From positions 5,680,407 through 5,744,406 of the forward strand of contig CM030932.1 of assembly GCA_018136815.1 (NCBI GenBank): a stretch of 64,000 bases of DNA. The letters run 5' to 3'. A program made the position numbers and the translations under genes. How positions within the stretch are numbered: position 1 is the stretch's first letter; each line of letters opens with the position of its first letter. This DNA is from Isochrysis galbana (lineage: Eukaryota; Haptophyta; Isochrysidales; Isochrysidaceae). Positions 1-13,189 of the stretch are shown here, one piece after another. Below the pieces are notes generated by a model. That model was not told the DNA's origin, made no database searches, and saw only the letters and a list, made by a program, of their open reading frames with translations.

Positions 1-156
1 AGAGCCGTAGACCGCGGAGCCGACGCGGCGTCCATCAACATCAGGTTGGCAGCTGAGACAGGGGGGCTTTGACAGTCCGCCGCCAGGCCTCAAGTAAGCA
101 TCGGCCAAAGCGGCGGCGGCGACGGCCCAGTAAGTGGGGGCGGCGGCGGCGGCGGC

Positions 157-2580
157 GCTCCCTCGGCGACGTCAGACGTCAACCTTCAAAGGGCGCCACG
201 GATGGCTGACTGAGACGAGGATTCTGCGCGCGGCCTGCTCGATTGGCGTGACTGTGTGGGTGGCCCCAGTGTATTTGGTGTCTGGCGGGGCCCCCCATTC
301 AGATGGATCATCGAAATCGGGCACGCAGCGCGGCCGGCATCGGTTGGAAGATGGGTTCTCCGGGCCTCCCTAGGCGACGTCAGACGTCAACGTTCAAGGG
401 GCGCCACGGATGGCTGACTGCGACGAGGATTCAGCGCGCGGCCTGCCCGATTGGCGTGACTGTGTGGGTGGCCGCAGTATATTTGGTGTCTGGCGGGGCC
501 CCCCATCCAGGTGGATCATCGAAATCGGGCATGCAGCGCGGCCGGCATCGGTTGGAAGTTGGGCTCTCTGGACCTCCCTAGGCGACGTCAGACGTCAACG
601 TTCAAGGGGCGCCACGGATGGCTGACTACGACGAGGATTCAGCGCGCGGCCTGCCCGATTGGCGTGACTGTGTGGGTGGCCCCAGTCTATTTGGTGTCTG
701 GCGGAGCCCCCCATCCAGGTGGATCATCGAAATCGGGCACGCAGCGCGCCCGGACTCAGTTCGAAGTTGGGCTCTCTGGGCCTCCCTAGGCGACGTCAGA
801 CGTCAACGTTCAAAGGGCGCCACGGATGGCTGATTGCGACGAGGATTCCGCGCGCGGCCTGCTCGATTGGCGTGACTGTCTGGGTGGCCCCTGTGTATTT
901 GGTGTCTGGCGGGGCCCCCCATCCAGGTGGATCATCGAAATCGGGCACGCAGCGCGGCCGGACTCAGTTCGAAGTTGGGCTCTCCGGGCCTCACTCGGAG
1001 ACGTTGAACGTGCAATGGGCTCAGCGGATGGCTGATTTCGACGAGGTTTCGGCGCGCGTCCCGCCCGATTGGCGTGACTGTGTGGGTGGCCCCTGTGTAT
1101 TTGGTGTCTGGCGGAGCCCCCCATCCAGGTGGATCATCGAAATCGGGCACGCAGCGCGCCCGGACTCAGTTCGAAGTTGGGCTCTCTGGGCCTCCCTAGG
1201 CGACGTCAGACGTCAACGTTCAAGGGGCGCCACGGATGGCTGACTGCGACGAGGATTCAGCGCGCGGCCTGCCCGATTGGCGTGACTGTGTGGGTGGCCG
1301 CAGTATATTTGGTGTCTTGCGGGGCCCCCCATCCAGGTGGATCATCGAAATCAAGCATGCACCGCGCCCGGACTCAGTTCGAAGTTGGGCTCTCCGGGCC
1401 TCACTCGGAGACGTTGAACGTGCAATGGGCTCAGCGGATGGCTGATTTCGACGAGGTTTCGGCGCGCGTCCCGCCCGATTGGCGTGACTGTGTGGGTGGC
1501 CCCTGTGTATTTGGTATCTAGCGGGGCCCCCCATCCAGGTGGATCATCGAAATCGGGCACGCAGCGCGCCCGGACTCAGTTCGAAGTTGGGCTCTCTGGG
1601 CCTCCCTAGGCGACGGCTCAACTTGCAATGGGCTCAGCGGATGGCTGATTTCGACGAGGTTTCGGCGCGCGGCCTGCCCGATTGGCGTGACTGTGGGGGT
1701 GGCCCCTGTGTATTTGGTGTCTGGCGGGGCCCCCCATCCAGGTGGATCATCGAAATCGGGTACGCAGCGCGGCCGGACTCAGTTCGAAGTTGGGCTCTCC
1801 GGGCCTCACTCGGAGACGTTGAACGTGCAATGGGCTCAGCGGATGGCTGATTTCGACGAGGTTTTGGCGTGCGGCCTGCCCGATTGGCGTGACTGTGTGG
1901 GTGGCCCCTGTGTATTTGGTATCTAGCGGGGCCCCTCATCTTGATGGATCGTCAAAAACGGGCATGCACCGCGCCCGGTCTCGATTTGAAGTTGGGCTCT
2001 CCAGGCCTCACTCGGAGACGTTGGACGCTCAGCGGGTGGCTGATTTCGACGAGGTTTCTGCGCGCTTCCTGCCCGATTGGCGTGACTGTGTGGGTGGCCC
2101 CAGTGTATTTGGTGTGTGGCGGGGCCCCCCATCTTGATGGATCGTCGAAAACGGGCATGCAGCGCGCCCAGACTCAGTTCGAAGTTGGGCTCTCCGGGCC
2201 TCACTCGGAGACGTTGGACGCTCAGCGGGTGGCTGATTTCGACGAGGTTTTGGCGTGCGGCCTGCTCGATTGGCGTGACTGTGCGGGTGGCCCCAGTGTA
2301 TTTGGTGTCTGGCGGGGCCCCCCATCTTGATGGATCGTCGAAAACGGGCATGCACCGCGCCCGGTCTCGATTTGAAGTTGGGCTCTCCAGGCCTCACTCG
2401 GAGACGTTGGACGCTCAGCGGGTGGCTGATTTCGACGAGGTTTTGGCGTGCGGCCTGCCCGATTGGCGTGACTGTGCGGGTGGCCCCAGTGTATTTGGTG
2501 TCTGGCTGAGCCCCCCATCTTGATGGATCGTCGAAAACGGGCATGCACCGCGCCCGGTCTCGATTTGAAGTTGAGCTCTT
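157..2580 (+). repeat. Tandem satellite array, 193-208 bp units
   Basis: About twelve head-to-tail units. The landmark beginning GATGGATCATCGAAATCGGG recurs near 301, 509, 717, 925, 1127, 1335, 1537, 1739, 1941, 2134, 2327 and 2520, giving spacings of 208,208,208,202,208,202,202,202,193,193,193. The length classes differ mainly in one block: a CTCCCTAGGCGACGTCAGACG form (208), a TCACTCGGAGACGTTGAACG form (202) and a shorter TCACTCGGAGACGTTGGACG form (193). All unit lengths leave remainder 1 on division by 3, so the reading frame rotates each unit. The 70-210-residue ORFs on both strands are a by-product and not genes. The array decays after 2580. Confidence 0.95.
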
Positions 2581-2699
2581 TAAGCCCTTTCCGACTTTAG
2601 CGTCTTTCGTCAATATTTGCTTACGTTTTGTTGTGGGGGCCCAAGGGGGAGGTCCGGGTTCCAATGGGGCCCGGATATGTGTTTGTTGGGTGTATTGGG

Positions 2700-2790
2700 A
2701 ACTTTCTACCGAAAAAAATTCTGAAATTTCCTTAACCGTGAGATGGTCATTTTTTCACCCCGAATAAAAAAACCCTGTTTGACCGCCCTA
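2700..2790 (+). mobile_element. Right end of a family-C TIR element
   Basis: The segment ends with AAACCCTGTTTGACCGCCCTA, the same terminal motif found at the right end of the 14.0-16.0 kb element and near 30,680. Just inside it is GAGATGGTCATTTTTT, which recurs near 63,411. No left partner is visible. The element may contain the satellite array or be a fragment. Confidence 0.6.
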
Positions 2791-3040
2791 CTACAAGAAG
2801 CGCAAGAAGTATAGATAGCAACACAGCGAATGCGAATGCGGTGCGTCTGCGTGAGATGTGGCTGCTGTTGGCTGTTGGCTGTTGGGGAGGCGAGGGCGGG
2901 GGAGGCATGTCGACGTCTTGATCGGGTGCGGCGGCAGCCTGGGCGCGCTTCGGCTTCGGCGGCTTGGGGCGGCCCGTTGGGGCGTCGTGACTACGGTGGG
3001 CTGGGGGTTTGAAGAGAGGAGCCGTCGGTGTGTGGTCCAT
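2747..3040 (-). CDS. Hypothetical small membrane ORF, possibly a truncated 5' exon
   Basis: The 97-residue ORF has a proline/alanine-rich N-terminal half, a basic RRR step and one hydrophobic stretch (about residues 69-85). This resembles the N-terminus of a single-pass membrane protein. Its last ~17 codons run into the transposon end at 2,747-2,790, so the C-terminus is transposon-derived and the ORF may be an exon cut by insertion. I recognise no family. The true start and expression are unknown. Confidence 0.25.
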   Translation of the reverse strand: MDHTPTAPLFKPPAHRSHDAPTGRPKPPKPKRAQAAAAPDQDVDMPPPPSPPQQPTANSSHISRRRTAFAFAVLLSILLALLVVGRSNRVFLFGVKK

Positions 3041-3717
3041 AGTCCATAGCCGAAACTATAACTATAACTATAACGATATAGATATGATATAGCAGTTTTT
3101 GTAAATATACCATTTGATTGGGGGGTTTTGAAAGGCCTTCAACTTTTAAAAAAGGTGTGATCATTAGTAGCGACCCCTAGCCTTGATTCAAAGTGGAGGA
3201 AGGCAGCGAAGTGCCAGGGAAGATGGCAAAAGCGTTTGTCGATGATAACGCTATGCGCTATGCGCCATCCACAAAGACTCCCACGGGCGGCACCCAGCTC
3301 TCGGCGCATCTCCTTCGTCGGTTCGCGGTTCGTCGGCGCGTCAGACGCAGGCCCTAGGATGCACCACTTACGTGTTCGTGGAGCCAGTGGATGCGACTTT
3401 GCCACAAGGGCGCCTACGGCGGAGCTCAATGAGCAAAAATGCGGTGTGTTAAAAGCAAACACGAAATACGGTCTCACCGTAGAATAAGACGATTTGCTAG
3501 ACGCACACTTCAGCCCCCCTCGGTTCCTCGCCGCTGGACACCTTGTGGAGAGGTAACACTTGATCACCGATGAGGCAGTTGAATTCTAGAATCCAGGCTA
3601 GCCTTCATGCTACGAACTTCGTGTCCATGACCATTGATTGACTCCAGCGCAGAGCACCGATACGGATGTGCTTCTCCTATACTACTTCATAAGTGTGGCA
3701 ACTGTGTGCGCTAGTCT
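3041..3717. other. Intergenic, no gene seen
   Basis: It holds a short (ACTATA)n microsatellite near 3,056-3,075. Several overlapping short ORFs show no coding pattern. It includes the 3' flank of the minus-strand oxygenase gene. Confidence 0.5.
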
Positions 3718-5130
3718 TCAAGTCTCAACCTTGACGTTGCAAAGGGATCGAAGTGAAGCAATCGAGTGGGTGAGATCAAACCATGGACTGTAGGCTAGCA
3801 AGCTGCGGCTAATGATGGCCAATCGCTCGGGCACAGTAAGGATCCTGGCGCTAGCCTGTGTAAGCGGTGGAGCTCCCGACTGCAGCCGACAGCCAGCGCG
3901 CAAAAAATTGAAACCGAATGAAACGCGAGGTGTGACTTCGGGAGAAGAGCAGCGCGTACCCCAATGGATCAAGTTGCCGTTCCATGCTACTATGGAACCA
4001 GGGCTGAGAGGCGCAATCGGTCTTGCCGCTTGCAAGTCGAAACGAAGTTCCGTTACACCATCCTCTGCCCCCGGAAGGGCGGGACGCATGTGCGCATACG
4101 CCCAGCGCTTGCTGAAATGAGAATCTAAGGAGCGCGGTACCACCATCATGCAGCCGTTTTCAGTTGTGACATGAGTTAATGGAACCCATATGGAAAGCAG
4201 ACGCGGGGAGCCGTCGGGTCCGATTGAATCCAGGCAGGTGAAGTCGCGGTGAGGCATACCAAAGTTGAGCCCAGCTTGTGCATCACCGTCGCATTCGTCC
4301 CCACTCTCCGCAGACATGTCCTCATGCCGGGCGATCCAACAGAAGGCGGAGGGGTCGAGTTCGCAATCTTCTCCTAGGAGAGTTCGGATAGGGGCCCAAA
4401 TACCATCAAGAAGCTCCCACGCGGCATCAAACATGAAAATGAACAGAGGCGGCCAGCCCAGCTTCAGCAGCTGGCGGGCTCCTTGCTGTAGACGATGTAA
4501 TCTTATGTCGGAGGCGTGGTCCTGGTGGTTCCCCTCATCCACACAAGGAAGGGAAGGTGGGATCACACAGTAACCTTTTGAGAGGAGGGCTGTCCTGGCC
4601 ATGGTGAACTGAGAGGCATCAGGCTCCCCCGGTGGCGAATTGCCCGGCAACGCGTGCGAATCAATGGGTGCCATGTCTGGGAGTAGGGCCTGCCAGAATT
4701 CCGGAGTGAGAGCTCCTGGTTCGACGCATTCAAAGTCACCATCTCGCATTTTCTCGAGGCATTTGCGCAGGTCAAACTGAGGCGCAACAGATTTTGCTGT
4801 CTCCTGCGAAAGCGCAGCGCTTGACGACGTGGGAGCAGAACGAAGTTGTCGTGCAACATGGACCACCGAATCCCCCGTGCGCACGGAGAGTACGCTAATC
4901 CGATCACGCACGCTCTCAGCAATCTCCTCTCTCGAAGAGAGCTGGAGCAGTGAGGAGAGAAAGGCCAGCTCCTCTCTCGCGGCAGTCGCCTGGCTCAGCT
5001 CGTCTGCTTGTTGTGCCGTGCGCGGTCGATGGAGCGCCTTTGCAAGTAGCTTCATCGCGCGCGCGCGTCGAGGTTCCGCCTCCTCCTCCTCCGAGCTCAT
5101 CGACGGGTCCGTCCTGCAAGAGTCCGCCAT
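3718..5130 (-). CDS. Phytanoyl-CoA dioxygenase (PhyH)-family Fe(II)/2-oxoglutarate oxygenase
   Basis: Intronless ORF of 470 residues. The C-terminal half has the double-stranded beta-helix signature of the PhyH family: an HxD pair (His294-Arg-Asp296), a distal iron-ligand His389 in NLIHWG, and Arg402 in PRVSFGF as the likely 2-oxoglutarate anchor. The first ~120 residues are acidic then helical and carry no domain I know. PhyH enzymes hydroxylate substrates from fatty acyl-CoA to small molecules and proteins, and the substrate here cannot be inferred. No plastid leader is evident. Start chosen at the first ATG; ATGs at residues 11 and 26 are alternatives. Confidence 0.8.
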   Translation of the reverse strand: MADSCRTDPSMSSEEEEAEPRRARAMKLLAKALHRPRTAQQADELSQATAAREELAFLSSLLQLSSREEIAESVRDRISVLSVRTGDSVVHVARQLRSAPTSSSAALSQETAKSVAPQFDLRKCLEKMRDGDFECVEPGALTPEFWQALLPDMAPIDSHALPGNSPPGEPDASQFTMARTALLSKGYCVIPPSLPCVDEGNHQDHASDIRLHRLQQGARQLLKLGWPPLFIFMFDAAWELLDGIWAPIRTLLGEDCELDPSAFCWIARHEDMSAESGDECDGDAQAGLNFGMPHRDFTCLDSIGPDGSPRLLSIWVPLTHVTTENGCMMVVPRSLDSHFSKRWAYAHMRPALPGAEDGVTELRFDLQAARPIAPLSPGSIVAWNGNLIHWGTRCSSPEVTPRVSFGFNFLRAGCRLQSGAPPLTQASARILTVPERLAIISRSLLAYSPWFDLTHSIASLRSLCNVKVET

Positions 5131-6435
5131 CCGCAGCCCGCGAGTCCAAGTTTTCTAGTATAATACTCCAGAGAGAGTGCTAAGTAGTAGTACATACTCT
5201 AGTACAGTAAGGGTGCACCATTAAGAAAACAGGGATTTTTGCCTTCTACATTTTCTACGTAAGCCGACTCCCACACCTTGATAGTTTCTTAGAAGCCGCG
5301 GGGTCTTTACTTTTACTATTACTATTTACTATATGTTTTGTGTATACATATTCAAGCAGCCGAGAGCAGAAGGAAGGCGCAAAAGTATAAGTGCGAAGTG
5401 CCCCCGCGGCCCACGGCCAACGAATGGCCACTATTGACCACAACAATCGGCTGACGGCTGACGGCCCGCTACACGGCGACAACGACAACTTGCAACTTGC
5501 ATCTTGCATGGCCCGCCGGCGAGGACGCAGCGCATAGAAGATAGAAATGGTTTTCTTGCGCTGAGTTTCTTATCCTCAGGTAGAGGCCTCTCAGTTCAGC
5601 TCCATTTCTTACAAGTAGGTGGTACAAAAAATAGTCGAACGCGAACGCAACTCAAACTTTTTGACCGTTTGAACATAGTCAACTACCTACTACCTACTAC
5701 TCCCTTGACCCCCAAAATGAACACTGTGGAAAACACTGACAATTTTCCTCGCGCGGCGCTCAACACCTCGCGGCTGTGCCGCGAACACACCCAACTCAAG
5801 GCGCGCGACAATGAACACCCGTCAACTACATACTCACCCCCCCTAAAAAGTGAACGCGCGTATTATTTTTACCACTTACTTGTATCGCTAGATGGCCAAT
5901 TTGCTTCTAGGTTTTCTTAAGGTGGTAGGTACAACTATCGGCGGGGCTTCTACGGCCGATCCCATGGGCGGCGGCCGCGCTGGCACGGGCCCGCTCCTCT
6001 GGGGCTATGGCTCCGCAACCCTTAGCAGAAGGGCCGCTGGGCCGCGGCTGTGGAGAGCCATCCACCTGGGCCATGATCGGGCCCGGATGGCTGGTTCCTC
6101 CCATTGTCGCGATCGCCGAGGGTGGGCCTCCTCCCCCACCCCTCTCCTCGCCGCCAGCGTGGCAGCGAGGAGCGAGCGCAAGGCGGGTCTGGTGGGCATA
6201 TGCGCGGCCTCTTGGGCGCAGAAGCGGGGCAGGTCGGCAACACCGATATGTGGGGCAACTCTCGTGCCGCTGGGCGCGCAATGATGGCCGCAGGTGCCGC
6301 GTTCTGGCGGCCATTCTGGCGGGCTCTCAACGTTGGTGTTGAACGTCTGCATGCGAGGCGGCAGAATTCGAGGTGGTGGCGGGCAGGAGCGGCGCTCCCC
6401 GGCTACGAGGCGCATGCAGATTCGTCCAGATTGCC
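5131..6435. other. Non-coding segment spanning the left end of the Mutator-like element
   Basis: From 5,203 this is transposon. The TIR seems interrupted: its outer part is at 5,203-5,228, while a match to its inner part (TTAAGGTGGTAGGT) appears only at about 5,916, suggesting a ~0.68-kb insertion between them. The GC-rich ORFs at 5.9-6.5 kb exist on both strands and in several frames and look random. Confidence 0.45.
5203..5228 (+). repeat. Left terminal inverted repeat of the Mutator-like element
   Basis: It begins TACAGTAAGGGTGCACC and pairs with the reverse complement of 9,939-9,964. The only mismatch is A/G after TACAGTA. Confidence 0.75.
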
Positions 6436-6977
6436 TTGGGGCTCCATGCACGGGCGTGGCTTGCTGTGCATAGCCTCCTAGAGTCCGCGCTTGGCGTCGG
6501 AGTTGAATATCGCCGGATATCAGCAGAAGCATGCGCAAGGAGTGTCCGTGCCGTACGTGTTGGTGTGAGCGCTGAGGTTGGTTTCAAGAGCTGTGAGTAG
6601 GCTCATATGGAAGATCAGAGTAAATGCTCTCTAGCTCATATTTTTTGGTGTATTTTACAGGCCCTCCCGGAGACTTAAAGGCGTCTAAGTCCAAAAAATA
6701 CCCATTGCTGTCTTTTCTCAAGTTACCGTGGCTCAAAAGACGGATTGCAAGTCCCTAAAATTCACCAGAAAATATGAGGTAGAGAGCATTTACTCTGATC
6801 TTCCATATGAGCCTACTCACAGCTCTTGAAACCAACCTCAGCGCTCACACCAACACGTACGGCACGGACACTCCTTGCGCATGCTTATGCTGATATCCGG
6901 CGATATTCAACTCCGACGCCAAGCGCGGACTCTAGGAGGCTATGCACAGCAAGCCACGCCCGTGCATGGAGCCCCAA
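6436..6977. repeat. Long inverted repeat (hairpin), 222-bp arms
   Basis: Arms 6,436-6,657 and 6,756-6,977 are reverse complements of equal length with only a few differences (for example CAGCAGAAGC against CAGCATAAGC). The central spacer is 98 bp. The right arm stops 13 bp before the transposase stop codon, so the hairpin is the 3' flank of that gene and would be transcribed as a foldback if the transcript reads through. Confidence 0.9.
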
Positions 6978-6989
6978 CACAACCTGCGA

Positions 6990-9926
6990 CTAGAACACGC
7001 ACTCTTCGCACTCATCAAGCAACAGGTACCAAGCACCGTGCTCCACGGATGACAGTGAGTCGTCGTCCGCCGCTGTGGTGAAGTACGAATCGTGCGACAG
7101 GTAATGCGCGGCCGTTGTGTCATCAACGTCATAGTACACCAGCCAGTTTGCGACGTCCTCGCCATCTAGCTCAGTGTCGTCCATATTTGCTTCGAGGATG
7201 GTGCCTTGCAGCCACCCAGCTCCATCCCAATAGCACATCACCGTCCGATCGGTCAGATCCTCTGTCTCAGCCGGTGGGACGCGCTGCTGTGGATGCCAAC
7301 CGGTTGCACCGCTGCAAACCATGCCGTGCGCTGCAGCCGCGTGATCTTGGGACGACCCGGCACCTGATATGTCGGCATCCTCCCCTACTAGACTTCCCCC
7401 GTTGAGGAGGTTGCGGCACCTTGTCGACTTTGCATGGCACAGGTTGGTGCACATTGTGGCGGCTTCCCGGCAAGGGCAGCCACGTTGGCACGTGGCGGTG
7501 CACGTACACGCTCCTACCACACCTTTACCCTGCGCTCCAGAAGTCGAACGGGACTTGCCACCGGTGTCGCCCTTGTACTTGTAGCGATGATCGGTCTTAT
7601 AGTTTTGGCGTTTCTCAGTGAGAGATTTGCGCTGTTGGCTACGCTTCCGTTTGTACTCTACTGTTTTCCGGAACATGCTGCGTTTCGCTCTGACAGACAC
7701 TCGCTGCATCCACTGCGCGCGCTGCGCAGGCCTACTCTGCAGGCCAACGAGCTCGAAGAGGCGCGACTCCATCGTCCCGAAGGCCTCGATCCTGTCGTCT
7801 GTCTCACCTTTCAACAAGAGCTGCCTGCGAAATTTGTGGATGCAAACGTTCTGCACGTGTGCCATAGCGAGACCAGTGGAGCAAACGTAGTGTGTGGGCC
7901 TCAGCTGCTTCTCCTTGGTTCTGTAATGCAGTGCAACGGTGCCGACGCGCTCTGAGGCATTCTGGCACATTGCGCCACGCTCCGGGTGAATCACACCATC
8001 GATATTGTTAAAGAACTTAGTCTTGAGCCACGCCTCCATTTCGGCCCGGAAGTCTGCACAATCATTCCACTGCCGGGACACGTATGGCTCACCGTTTGGC
8101 AATGTCAGGTCATGCAAGCGGCAAGTCCGTAGCTTGCCGGTGAGGAAGCCCTTCCCCTCGTGGATATTGCTAAGGTGATTCACCATTTCTTCGATCCCTT
8201 GGACTGCAAGGGACGACATTGATGGTAACGGAGACTGCATGTCCGGAGATTGCTCTGTGCCTGCCGCGGCTGCTGCTTCCCTCGCAGTCCGAGCCTCGGT
8301 CTCCGCTTTCGCGCGCCAGTCCTTCGCGCTGCGCAAAGCTGCCGATGTAGATCGCTGCCATGATTTGACAAGAGGGTGAGCCTGCACATTCAGACCGCGA
8401 TGGTCTTTGGGCTGCCGCTTGTCCACTTCGCCTAGCTGAGTGATACGGTCCTTGCAACTGCACGTCTTATGAAGGCGATGTCCAACCTCGAACGCCTTTG
8501 CGCCTGCGTTCTTGCCCAAGTGGTTGGAGCAGTCGAAAACGCGAAGTTGGGAACAGTAGTTCGTGCGGCCGGTGGTTTGCTTCGCCTTGGCAAGCACTAG
8601 CGGGATCAACAAGTTCGTTGAGGCGTCACCGTCGAGCACGATACCGTCGAGGGAAGGACGAACACGCAGGTTGTACTTGTCAATGAGGGCGTCGAGATCG
8701 CCTTTCTCGAACCAGTCGACTATGTCATCCAGCATCTCGCCGCAGCCGATGGCGTCCATGGCCTTCGGAGTGAACTCAAAACCGCCCTTACCACTGAGCA
8801 TGTCCGTGCCAATGCAGTAGTGCCGATACGCGAGGATGCCCCCGGAGTCGAGGTCACACATTGTGCCTGAGCCATTGAGCGAGTTGCGTCCACGTGTGAG
8901 CCAGAACATGTCGTTCGTGAGGACGAGCTGTTCGATTGAACCGTATCGTACGACCAAGTAGCGCACCAACTCAAGCATCTCCTTCTGCAGCTTCTCGATC
9001 CACGGTAGGAGCTTGCTAAGGTATCGGTCGAAGGTGTTATGCGACATCACTTGCTCCCCTTGCGCGATCGCCACAGTTGCGTAGTCCGAATACATCTGCC
9101 CTGCGAGCAGGCACCCAAGAACCTTCATCACGATGTACTCCGGTCGAGAGTTGGTTTGCTTCCTCCGCTTTTGCTTCCGCCGATCATTCTTAGTCAGCCC
9201 ATCGCCATCCTCATCCATTCCCTCCGAGCCCGAGTCCACGTCGAGATTGATACGGCATGCCTTGCCCGTCTTGATGTTGATCATGTCCCCACACACTGAG
9301 CACATGAACGGGAGCATCACCGAGTGAATGGCCATCTTCGACTCAGGAGCCACCGGGATGAACTCGGCCGAGCAGCACTTTGACTGCGTCTTCATCGCGA
9401 TGGAGTTGGCGAGCTCACGGACGTCCACGGTGGAGAACACGTCGAAGGCTGCGCTCGCAGTCGCAGCCTCGATGCGCGCCTTCAGCTCGCGCAGCTGCTT
9501 TGCTTCCTGGCGGTCGTGAGCTGCTGCCTCAGCAGGCGAGAAGATGTCACTGCGCCGGCGCTTGCGTGGGCCCGATGGAGGAGATGCGGCTGGCGATGCC
9601 CTTCCCTTGCCGCGTGGACGACCGCGCTTTGCTTGTGGCGCGCCTGCGCCATTCCGCATCGCCTCGGCTGCAGCTGGCCTCGCTGCTTTCTTTGGCCGGC
9701 CGCGAGGTCGAGGTGGAGGTGGGGCTTCCTCAGCCATGGGAAGCTCATGGTCCGAGTCTCCATCCGGCCCTTCCATCACCATCACTTCCTCCTCCCCAGC
9801 CTCTGAGGCCGAGTCGCTGAAGGCCTCCGCGCGAAGTCGCCGCATTGCTTGCGCGAGCGAAGGGAAAGGGAAAGGAGGGGGCGGGTGGGGGGGGGGGGGG
9901 AGCCGAAAAAAACCTGCACCTACCAC
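6990..9926 (-). CDS. Mutator-like transposase with AT-hooks, CXC-type Cys cluster and Tudor-like tail
   Basis: 978 codons without introns; the ATG at about 9,845 (MRRLRAE) is the more natural start because the first 27 residues read through a G-tract next to the TIR. Order: two AT-hooks (RGRPKK about 74-81; KRGRPRGK about 100-107); a zinc-binding-like C...CSVC segment (183-212); a transposase core with the TNDMFWLTRGRNSLNG block (first Asp about 338), the DGDAS block (Asp about 432) and a C-x2-H-x2-KN block (about 465-471), as in Mutator-like domains of the PF20700 type; a tandem Cys region resembling CXC/tesmin repeats; then a W/Y-rich SH3- or Tudor-like segment (DRTVMCYWDG onward). KDZ-type transposases also carry CXC motifs and are the main alternative. 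The frame is intact, so it may be functional. Confidence 0.75.
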   Translation of the reverse strand: MVGAGFFRLPPPPHPPPPFPFPSLAQAMRRLRAEAFSDSASEAGEEEVMVMEGPDGDSDHELPMAEEAPPPPRPRGRPKKAARPAAAEAMRNGAGAPQAKRGRPRGKGRASPAASPPSGPRKRRRSDIFSPAEAAAHDRQEAKQLRELKARIEAATASAAFDVFSTVDVRELANSIAMKTQSKCCSAEFIPVAPESKMAIHSVMLPFMCSVCGDMINIKTGKACRINLDVDSGSEGMDEDGDGLTKNDRRKQKRRKQTNSRPEYIVMKVLGCLLAGQMYSDYATVAIAQGEQVMSHNTFDRYLSKLLPWIEKLQKEMLELVRYLVVRYGSIEQLVLTNDMFWLTRGRNSLNGSGTMCDLDSGGILAYRHYCIGTDMLSGKGGFEFTPKAMDAIGCGEMLDDIVDWFEKGDLDALIDKYNLRVRPSLDGIVLDGDASTNLLIPLVLAKAKQTTGRTNYCSQLRVFDCSNHLGKNAGAKAFEVGHRLHKTCSCKDRITQLGEVDKRQPKDHRGLNVQAHPLVKSWQRSTSAALRSAKDWRAKAETEARTAREAAAAAGTEQSPDMQSPLPSMSSLAVQGIEEMVNHLSNIHEGKGFLTGKLRTCRLHDLTLPNGEPYVSRQWNDCADFRAEMEAWLKTKFFNNIDGVIHPERGAMCQNASERVGTVALHYRTKEKQLRPTHYVCSTGLAMAHVQNVCIHKFRRQLLLKGETDDRIEAFGTMESRLFELVGLQSRPAQRAQWMQRVSVRAKRSMFRKTVEYKRKRSQQRKSLTEKRQNYKTDHRYKYKGDTGGKSRSTSGAQGKGVVGACTCTATCQRGCPCREAATMCTNLCHAKSTRCRNLLNGGSLVGEDADISGAGSSQDHAAAAHGMVCSGATGWHPQQRVPPAETEDLTDRTVMCYWDGAGWLQGTILEANMDDTELDGEDVANWLVYYDVDDTTAAHYLSHDSYFTTAADDDSLSSVEHGAWYLLLDECEECVF

Positions 9927-9938
9927 CTTAATGGGGGG

Positions 9939-9964
9939 TTTCTTAATGGTGCACCCCTACTGTA
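9939..9964 (-). repeat. Right terminal inverted repeat of the Mutator-like element
   Basis: Reverse complement of 5,203-5,228. It lies ~125 bp upstream of the RecQ start codon, so the element sits in the RecQ promoter region. Confidence 0.75.
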
Positions 9965-9965
9965 G

Positions 9966-12611
<2,646 letters not shown>

Positions 12612-13189
12612 TAGAAAACCTATTGGCGCAGTGAGGGGCTGCTTCCGTATCACCCATCCCCCCGTTGCTACCATTACCAGCCGAATGAGAATGAGAGCAA
12701 CTAAGTGTATACTTAGTGCGCATGGGGGAGGGCAGCGCATGGGGGAGGGCACGCTCCCTCTGCTGCCCCAGCTTCCCCTGATGCGGGGGAGGGAACCACT
12801 CACCTTTCTGCGATGCCAGTTGGGAGATAAGAGGATCTCCGCTCATAATGGCCCGACCCATCCTTGCTCCTTGAGGATTGGGCCTTAACGCTCAGCTCAC
12901 GCATGCATGATAATAGCTATTCAACTAAGTGTATATTTGGTTCACACAGGGGGGGGGCACGATCTTCCCCCTCTCCCCTCTCTCCAATCCTCCCCTGCCG
13001 TGGGCCGCGGGGAGGAGGGAACCACCGCCATCCTCCTGGCATGCCTGATGGCTTGCCAGGAGCACACTGCCTTGCTGACCCACTCTCCCACGGGCAGTTC
13101 TCGGGTGTCTCATTGGGGCGGTCGGGGGTAGTAGAGGCCTGGCAGGTGGGAGGGACCTGGGTATTGAAACTTAAAATAACTTTGGTTGT
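12612..13189. repeat. Intergenic repeats with AACTAAGTGTATA ends
   Basis: The AACTAAGTGTATA motif begins blocks near 12,699 and 12,910. About 200 bp from 12,909 recurs inverted at about 33,640-33,835. The blocks contain G- and C-rich runs with GGGGGAGG motifs. No coding pattern. Confidence 0.6.

Larger units (their letters stand above)
5203..9964 (-). mobile_element. Mutator-like DNA transposon with terminal inverted repeats
   Basis: Nearly identical inverted termini lie at 5,203-5,228 and 9,939-9,964 (core GGGTGCACCATTAAGAAA; one mismatch in the 24 bases compared). They enclose the transposase gene (6,990-9,926) and a long hairpin (6,436-6,977). The size of 4.76 kb suits an autonomous Mutator-type element. 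I found no convincing 8-11 bp target duplication, so either the ends have decayed or the true boundary differs slightly. It lies between the PhyH gene and the RecQ gene. Confidence 0.75.

Noticed and set aside
157..2664. Many ORFs of 70-211 residues on both strands
   Set aside because: They are translations of a satellite whose unit length is not a multiple of three. Frames rotate and the same peptides recur.
5907..6600. GC-rich ORFs up to 177 residues on both strands
   Set aside because: No domain, overlapping in all frames, and inside the transposon's non-coding part or hairpin.
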